From the NCBI GenBank assembly GCA_014607495.2, contig CP053150.1, positions 9,630,495 to 9,694,494 of the forward strand: DNA of 64,000 nt, read 5' to 3'. Below, piece after piece: positions 57,537 through 64,000 of the stretch (within the stretch, counting starts at the first letter, position 1; every line of letters starts with the position of its first letter). The DNA comes from Carposina sasakii. Lineage: Eukaryota; Arthropoda; Insecta; Lepidoptera; Carposinidae. A program made the translations under genes and the position numbers. Below the pieces are notes generated by a model. It had not been told where the DNA came from. It made no database searches and saw nothing but the letters and a program-made list of their open reading frames with translations.

Positions 57537-57962
57537 TCACTATGGGTGCTCCCACCACCGGGCCCTACACCCTCCACTGACCCTCGGATCTGATAACTCA
57601 TAATTGCGACAACAGGCACTTGCACTAACTACAATCGCCATGAGAAACCAGACCCGAGCACCTAGCATGCAAGACGATACATTGCACCATTCCGAAATCA
57701 AAAACTAGATAAATAATCTACATATGTTTCGCCAACAACCGTGGCATCCTCAGGATTATAGAAATTAATAAATTAGTAAACCACTAATTATTATGAACCT
57801 CTAAAACCCAACACATTACTTACGCAGAATTAACTACCCTCTACTAAGTATTAAAAAATATATAAATAATAATAATAATAAGTGGAGGGTGTAGGGCCCG
57901 GTGGTGGGCGCACCCATAGTGAATGTTTGAACTTCCGAATTGTAACGCCTAATACAATTTCA
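57537..57962 (-). mobile_element. Penelope-like or SINE-like repeat with hammerhead-like core, 15-bp target duplication
   Basis: The element is flanked by TTTAATGATATTTAT on both sides (57522-57536 and 57963-57977), a 15-bp duplication of retrotransposon type. Inside, ACTATGGGTGCTCCCACCAC, then CGGGCCCTACACCCTCCACT at the left is inverted near the right end (57880-57921), so the element also has ~43-bp inverted repeats. On the minus strand it carries a hammerhead-like ribozyme fold. Penelope-like elements are known to carry such ribozymes in their terminal repeats. No open frame for a reverse transcriptase is seen, so the copy is non-autonomous. Confidence 0.6.
57713..57759 (-). ncRNA. Hammerhead-ribozyme-like structure, copy 1
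   Basis: Read on the minus strand, stem I is ATAATC...GATTAT (6 perfect pairs). The core CTGAGGA fits CUGANGA. Stem II is GCCA/TGGC with loop CGGTTGT. GAAA follows, then stem III ACA/TGT with a two-base loop, and the cleavage triplet would be GTA (an NUH site). The only departure from the consensus is one extra U between CUGAGGA and stem II. Very short stem III is usual in hammerheads of Penelope-like elements. Activity is not shown. Confidence 0.55.
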
Positions 57963-59877
57963 TTTAATGATATTTATGTATAGGATATAGTTGCACTTTT
58001 AGCAATCCTGTTGACTTAGTAGGTATTTAGTATGTGGAAGTTAATTTACAAGTATATGTTTATGTACCTACATCGTATCACAGGGGTGGAAGTTTTCTAA
58101 CAATTAGTTTAGTCCAGAACCACATGGTAGTCTTAAATCTATAACCGTCGATTTTGTTATCAATATCAGAGTATATTTTGTGAAAGTTTTTGGGTATCTG
58201 GCTATTTCATATAGCTAACTTTGTACATGGTCATCGCATAAAGTCTATAAAGGATTCCGAAACTAAAGTATTTATGTATTTTCTAATCTAGCGATAATGT
58301 GAGCAACCCAACCAGACCAGTTGTATATAATAATCTTGAAGTAATGCAGATTATTACGTCAATTTATTGCACTTCATAAACAAATACCATGCAATCACAA
58401 TAACAAGTCAAAAGGATCCATTTCTCTCTTTTATATTGCACGAGAAAATTGCGCCGTTTAAGATAAATATATTTTTATAAGAGCCCTCGATTTTTCTCAT
58501 AAACATTGAGTACGATAGCTTTTGCAAACGAGTATACGCTATTCCCTTATATTTATTTGTCACGCCAATAAAGTTTACTATTAAAATGCGATTGGCCATA
58601 TTTTATATTCTCACATATTAAATGCACGCGAATAAACAGGCCAAGTTTCATTACGCATCATATGTAAGGAGGAAAAACAGAATAATATAAGAGGTTGGAA
58701 AGAAAATTGTATTGGAAAAGTCAAGGAATAGGTAAAATTAATTGGATTCTTAGACCTTTTATCTGGTTATATTTTATTTGCAAACATTTTTTAAGTAATT
58801 AAGATATACCGTCGTAGGTACCTCGCTATCTAAGCTTATGGACTTTGCAAACAACCCATGTGTGATCCTAAATCAATGAAACCCCAACCCTTATATCACG
58901 TAACTATTATAATTGTTAACTACTATGCAATTTTAAATAATAATACACAGCAATATTTTTATTACAGATTTAATGCGAAAAGCTAAAAGAAATATTAACG
59001 ATTTATTACGTCCCAGCAATTCAATAAAAACTCAACTATCGCCGTTGACCAAGTTTGCGTTAACAATTATATTTCTATGAATAAAACAATTGAATTAACA
59101 TGGCAGAGTTTTAATTTTACATTCTATAATCATTCTTCCACTTGGCCTCACCACAACCGTGTTATAATAGTAGATATATATTTTTATTGAAGTGAACTAA
59201 CACCATATCTTTCCCATTTGCAATGTAGGTACGTAGAAAGCGAATCGTAAAATTTAAAGATATGAATTTCAATATGCAGTTTAACTGCAATATGTGGTTG
59301 TGAAGCGTATTCGCTTTTGCCAGTAATTTTGTATGGAAGTGTCTTTTTATTTTTGGAACATTATTTTCTATTGGACTGCATCTAGTTAAAGAGAACTTAG
59401 CGTGTAAAACATTATTGAAACATACTTGTATGGGTACCTATTATAAATACCCTGTAAATAACAATACTGTAAATGCCAACTCGTTTGGTAGGTACTTGAG
59501 TTGTATTTTTTATTTAATCCATATAAGTGAAAAAATAACTAGCATTATTTCATTTGCTTATCTATTTGAATAAGGGTGGTTGGTTATTTACGAGTATATC
59601 ATATTCTAGTATTCGTTACGAGGCACTAGTAGGCAAACGCTTTGTAAAAAATAAGTATAGGAACTTTTACAGATCTTTGTGTTGACAAATTCAATTTGTA
59701 TCTAAGATATTCTGTATGCTATGTAGAATCTCTATTGGGTTAGTAAAAATTTATATTAGATTGGGTTACATGCGTACTATAACTGCCTCATACTAGAATA
59801 ACTTGTCATTCCCTATCAGGGTGCTAAGACAATTTCGAGTTCGTTGTCGCAACACTGCAACCATTCATAGGGGTTGG
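57963..59877. other. No gene recognised
   Basis: AT-rich DNA. Confidence 0.4.
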
Positions 59878-59997
59878 AATTCATCATGTGACTTGACGAA
59901 CGTGGAAAAATGAAGGCTTCCTATTGGAACAAATGTGTCGATGTCGAATCTCTATGTACTCTATCCGAAATAGTCTATTAATTCGATCGAGAAATGG
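59878..59997 (-). repeat. Interspersed repeat, second copy of 13343-13440
   Basis: The minus strand reads TTTCTCGATCGAAT, TTCCAATAGGAAGCCT and GTCAAGTCACATGATGAATTC in the same order as the plus strand at 13343-13440. Confidence 0.5.
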
Positions 59998-60621
59998 TGT
60001 TACTTTGTCTTAAGGCCCAGCACAGCTGTCTTTCGGAGTATCTAAAAAAAACAATACACGTCCACTTTGTTAGGTATGGATGGATTAAATAATATAATAA
60101 TTATTATTGTAACTATATAGTATTAATGTTAAGTTAAAGAAATTATATTAAAAATATAATACTGCCAAGACAGTTAGGCATATTTGATATGTGTGGCCCA
60201 GATATCCTTTTTTTAGTAAGTAACAAAATATACTCTTATTAAAAAAATATATAGGTACTTAACGATCCATAAAGTTTAATGTAGATCAGTAAAAATATTA
60301 GCAAAGCAAAGAGGTTTTCCATGTACATAGATAATTAAATTTATTGTCTTATGGGTGATAAAAACATTTACGTCCACCGTGTACTGTGGCCTTTATTTTC
60401 TACCAACATAAAAGTACATTTAATGTTTGTCGTGAACGATTGGGCCCGACATCAAATACGGGCATTTTATTTTGTCAGGTGCTTTGATTAAGTTGGGAAC
60501 AGATTTTGTAAGTCGCTACTGACTTATTTTATATCGCTTTCGTAGAGACATTGGGATGTTACAAAGCTTTCATATCTTGATCCTTTATAAAGATAATCCA
60601 ATATTATGTTAGATAAGACTT
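59998..60621. other. No gene recognised
   Basis: AT-rich DNA. Confidence 0.4.
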
Positions 60622-60623
60622 TT

Positions 60624-60860
60624 ACTATGGGTGCGCCCACCACCGGGCCCTACACCCTCCACTAACCCTCGGATCTGATAACTCATAACTGCGAAAACAG
60701 GCACTTGCACTAACTACAATCGCCACGAGAAGTCAGACCCGAGCCAGAGCCGAGCACCTAGCATGCAAGATAATACATTGCACTATTCCGAAATCAAAAA
60801 CTAGATTAATAATCTACCTATGTTTCGCCAACAACCGTGGCATCCTCAGGATTAAATACA
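60624..60860 (-). mobile_element. Second copy of the hammerhead-bearing repeat, truncated
   Basis: It begins TTACTATGGGTGCGCCCACC and matches 57537-57760 in order with point differences, including an extra GAGCCAGAGCC segment. It stops just past the hammerhead-like core, so the part beyond it, including the second inverted arm, is absent. Since the minus strand would be the sense strand, the loss is at the 5' side, as in truncated retrotransposition. Confidence 0.6.
60809..60855 (-). ncRNA. Hammerhead-ribozyme-like structure, copy 2
   Basis: The same 47-nt fold is present: stem I TTAATC/GATTAT with five pairs, core CTGAGGA, the same extra U, stem II GCCA/TGGC, GAAA, a weaker stem III (AC/GT) and triplet GTA. 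The conserved extra U shows it belongs to the family and is not copy-specific damage. Confidence 0.5.
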
Positions 60861-61255
60861 TAGCAAGTGTTTCAAAATCAAAAGTTTTAAATGATTCGAC
60901 GTAAGAGTTCTGGTTTAACGTCTGTAAGTCATGACCCATTATATTTCAAGGTACTTATTTCCTGACACAGAATCGCGAATTAAAAGGAGAAAACTCACCG
61001 TTTTATCACGTCGTATTTTTGGTGTTTTAGCAATTTAACTTTTTATTGCTTGTACTTATTTAACTGTAGCCCAGTTTTGATATTTCAAATGTAAACCATT
61101 TAGCATAGTCTAAATGAAATATAAAGTACCTAGATATAGTTAACAACAATTTTTATAATATAAAATCAAATACACATTATCATTGTTTTACCATATAGAA
61201 TAAGAATTTAAGTTATGGTTAAGAACGGCTCCAACAGTCTGTGGTAGACCACCAG
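60861..61255. other. No gene recognised
   Basis: AT-rich DNA. Confidence 0.3.
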
Positions 61256-61314
61256 ATGAGACAATCTATCCCATTGATGAGCCAGCCCGTCCCATTGAAG
61301 AGATCTATCCCATT
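61256..61314 (+). repeat. Three 21-bp tandem units
   Basis: ATGAGACAATCTATCCCATT(G), ATGAGCCAGCCCGTCCCATT(G) and a shorter AAGAGATCTATCCCATTT lie head to tail. They stay in frame in a 42-codon reading frame, but nothing suggests it is translated. Confidence 0.5.
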
Positions 61315-61379
61315 TAAAATCTCCCGAAATTCCAAATTTACGTCAAATTTTGATATAATGTATGTTCTGCAGTATTATT

Positions 61380-61640
61380 ACTAACCGCGTGGTACCGGCA
61401 GAGTAGAGTTTGTACCACCCTATGTTTGCCCGTGGGTATCGTACGAGGCGATGGGTTTCCGGGAGGTGGGCAGCAGCGCTTCCTGTGTTGACAACATAGT
61501 CCAAAAATCACACTGCGGTCACCAACCCGCCTGCCCAGCGTGGTGACTACAGGCAGTAACCCCCCATAGCAGTAGCCATGTGGCGTGCCCTGGGGAGGCC
61601 TACGTCCAGTAGTGGACTGCAATAGGCTGAAGATGAAGAC
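61380..61640 (+). repeat. RTE-tailed non-autonomous repeat, longest copy
   Basis: It includes a 5' part with CCGCGTGGTACCGGCAGAGT, CCCGTGGGTATCGTACGAGG and GTTTCCGGGAGGTGGGCAGC, the CTGCGGTCACCAACCCGCCT block and the RTE tail with GGAGGCCTACGTCCAGTAGT. The antisense frame at 61338-61622 is a shadow. Copies at 46103 and 53508 share the same order. Confidence 0.75.
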
Positions 61641-63134
61641 GACGAAGTACTATTACACTTACAAATAGAACATAGCTACTTATGTAGTTTAATTCTGTAA
61701 ATCTAAAATATATGCAGCTATTTTGAGTGGGAGTTGCTGGCAGGTCTAAGGACTAGGACATCTTAGATATACAGATGATAGGCAGTGCCCATTCTTCTTG
61801 CGTGCTCGCGTCACTTGCATTTGAAACCATCGAGTGCCTTCTGTCGTTAGATTTACAAGAGGGTTACTTGAAATTGTATAATAAATAATAATTTCACATT
61901 GAAAATAAGTCCGCAGTAATATAAATGCGATAGTGTTATTTGTGAATGTTTAGTTTTCAAACAGCTGCATAGCTTGGCGCGACTGAATTTAGTAGAGGGA
62001 TATTTTACATTTTGTTTCATTTTATTAGAAAAGCTTTCTGTTACATACATAGAAAAGGCAATAGTTAAGAAATTATTTTTGCTATACCTACCTGGTAGCT
62101 TTTTTATAATTAAAACATATATTAATATGTATTACTATATAAAAATATAGTCAACACAAAATACGAATATAATGAAATAAAAAATCAGCAAACGGACCTC
62201 CTGGTTTCTTATTCGGCGTATTTTTTTTACATGAGTACCTAGTTAAATTTCCTGCGTCCAAAGCTGGTATAAACAACCATTTGTAACTCCATTCTTTAAC
62301 TAGCATCCAGTTGTAACTCCTTGTTGTTTACTAGTTTAAAATTAACTATACAAAAACGGTGAGAAACGTTTCGAATTTGCGATTCTGTTGAAAAAGCTGG
62401 TTACGCCTTAAGTTTAGCTTTCATTGAACAAGATGTGTATGTTGTGTAATATACGTTTGGGCCTTAGAGTAGCTTGGTGTTTCCTGTTACACTGTAAGGT
62501 AATTGATAAATAAATAGACATACTCTTTGTGACTTGTTTTTTTGTCCAATGTTTAATTAATTTTTTTAATAGAAAGCTCATAAGTTATTTTCACTTATAG
62601 TCAGTTAAAACTTGGCAAAAAAATTGTTGAGTAGTTTTTATGCGGGAATTGGATGCAAAAGGATAGGTCTCACTTGGATAGTACTCGTACCTTTATTTTT
62701 ATCGCGACGACATCGTGAGCCCGATTTGAGTGTCATTGGAGCGTGACTCCGTGTTGGTGGACGAAAACAAGACGTTTTGTAAAATTTATAAATAGTAACG
62801 CTTGATACAAGTCAATAAAGTTAATATAGGTAATTACATTAGGGAAAAAATTCCGCCAAGTCTTAATGATCTAAGAATAATTTTTTGTCGATTATACCGC
62901 AGTTTTTGTCAATACAAATAATACAAACGGGTTTATAACAATAGAAAAATATTTTAAGCTGTAGAATTATTGTAGAGCCCATTAGATTTAGACTACACCG
63001 CACTGACAAGTCGAACGGGAGGCATAAAGCTCCAGTAATGTACTATTCTGGTTTAAAAACATGGGGTAGATATACAGGAGAGGTGTGATAATCTATGTGG
63101 TCAACCGAGGATGTGTATCAAATTCTTTTACGTC
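61641..63134. other. No gene recognised
   Basis: AT-rich DNA. Confidence 0.4.
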
Positions 63135-63398
63135 TAAGGGATAATTCTCATTAGAGCGGGCCGTATCCGGGGCGGGCCGTGTACGTGGCCCGGACAGGGC
63201 ACGGATTAAACACCTTACATACATTTTCCGACCCCCGTGCAACAAATGTGGTGCAGACGAGCGTCGAGCGGGCCCGGACGGGACACGGATAATGCACGGT
63301 GTAATATAAAATGCTTCATACAAAATGTATGTAACGTGTTTAATCCGTGCCCGGTCCGGGCCACGTACACGGCCCGATCTAATGAGAATCATCCCTTA
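63135..63398. mobile_element. 264-bp GC-rich MITE with ~80-bp terminal inverted repeats
   Basis: The left end TAAGGGATAATTCTCATTAG, then AG.CGGGCCGT, GTACGTGGCCCGGAC, GGGCACGGATTAAACAC and TTACATACATTTT is matched in inverse on the right. The left arm has a short extra segment (ATCCGGGGCGGGCCGT). GC content is high against an AT-rich background. The antisense frame 63093-63392 is a by-product of the palindrome. No clear target duplication. Confidence 0.75.
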
Positions 63399-63399
63399 T

Positions 63400-63660
63400 G
63401 GTCAGTGGCGGATTAACGTATAAGCACTACAAGCACGTGCTTGGGGCCTCTGTTCTCCAGGGGCCTCCATCCTCTGCTGGTGTTTCATTTTATATCTACA
63501 TTTTATCGAGATTCATCCACAATAAATATGTCCGAAATCACAAGGCGCGAGCAGTCCGGGAGTGACCCTTCATACACCCCCGCAGGGCCCTGCCCCCTGC
63601 GCGCCCCGCCCGCACGTCGCGTCGCGCCGCCGCGAGACCGAGTGAGTGAGTTGTCTTTGC
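63400..63660. repeat. Probable hAT-like repeat relic with GC-rich interior
   Basis: CAGTGGCGGATTAACGTATA, then AGCACTACAAGCACGTGCTT(GGGGCCTC) at 63403 resembles the CAGTGGCGGATT ends of common arthropod DNA elements. It abuts the previous MITE. A very GC-rich patch at about 63580-63640 (GCGCGCCCCGCCCGCACGTC) may belong to it or be a separate CpG patch. The open frame at 63441-63671 is not convincing. Confidence 0.4.
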
Positions 63661-63670
63661 ATTGCAAATG

Positions 63671-64000
63671 ATAGCGCCCATACGCATTACCGCACGTACT
63701 TACCTACTTTATTTACGGAGTGGCTTTGATTGAAACTACACTTATCGTTACCCCACACAAAGTTTTCAGGTAAGTATTTATGCTTTCACTATTGATTACG
63801 TACACGTATAAAGAATATGGCCTTTTTCAACAATAATTCTAACTTTATGTTTCATAACTAAACTTCGAAAAGTCCCTCAACTTTGACGAACAACTGTCAC
63901 TACACTTTTCTCAGCTTTTTTTACATTTTTACTAAAATAATAAATTCATAAAAACACCGTAATTCACCAAAAAAAATGAAAAAGCATGGAACCTCTTGAA
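63671..64000. other. No gene recognised
   Basis: AT-rich DNA to the end of the window. Confidence 0.3.

Noticed and set aside
63093..63392. Arg/Pro-rich 99-residue frame
   Set aside because: It lies within a GC-rich palindromic MITE.
1..64000. CRISPR arrays, operons or phage elements
   Set aside because: The window is eukaryotic in every respect. The regular repeats seen are the 67-bp array in the retroelement leader and simple repeats.

Overview
This is a gene-poor, AT-rich stretch of a eukaryotic nuclear genome, almost certainly from a moth or butterfly. The repeats point that way. There are RTE-type LINE 3' ends of the kind common in Lepidoptera (a 'GGAGGCCTACGTCCAGCAG' core followed by GAT triplets) and several tRNA-derived SINE families. 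There are also many small inverted-repeat elements and a short TTAGG tract, the insect telomere motif. No bacterial-type operons, rRNA genes or CRISPR arrays are visible.

The only recognisable host gene is at 3780-4337 (+). It encodes a secreted protein of 185 residues that resembles the NtA domain found at the N-terminus of agrin. It ends either at its own stop codon plus poly(A) signal, or at a splice donor at 4316 that would lead into a very long intron. A GC-rich upstream region carries a motif like the Drosophila CTCF core. A weak candidate ORF (-) lies at 49025-49303.

The clearest structure is a three-layer nest at about 24.68-33.2 kb. A Ty3/gypsy-type LTR retrotransposon (24796-32798, 192-bp LTRs, 5-bp target duplication GTTTT) sits inside a degenerate repeat array. 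Its gag-pol is in turn split near the end of the integrase by a 2,492-bp piggyBac element (29835-32326, TTAA duplication, matching terminal inverted repeats, intact 603-residue DDD transposase). A tandem array of about five 67-bp units fills part of the retroelement leader. A 5'-truncated Jockey/CR1-like LINE follows.

The rest is intergenic or intronic DNA full of repeat relics. These include a decayed RTE reverse transcriptase (47.2-48.3 kb, -) with a 318-bp insertion, two tandem decayed copies of a KRBA2/SCAND3-type integrase gene (41.0-43.3 kb, -), six copies of an unclassified repeat called repeat A here, several short foldback families, and SINEs. Two related repeats at 57.5 and 60.6 kb each carry, on the minus strand, a 47-nt hammerhead-ribozyme-like core, as known in Penelope-like elements. 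This is the most unusual signal outside the nest.

The genes do not form a pathway. The window is best read as a record of successive transposon insertions around one small secreted-protein gene.
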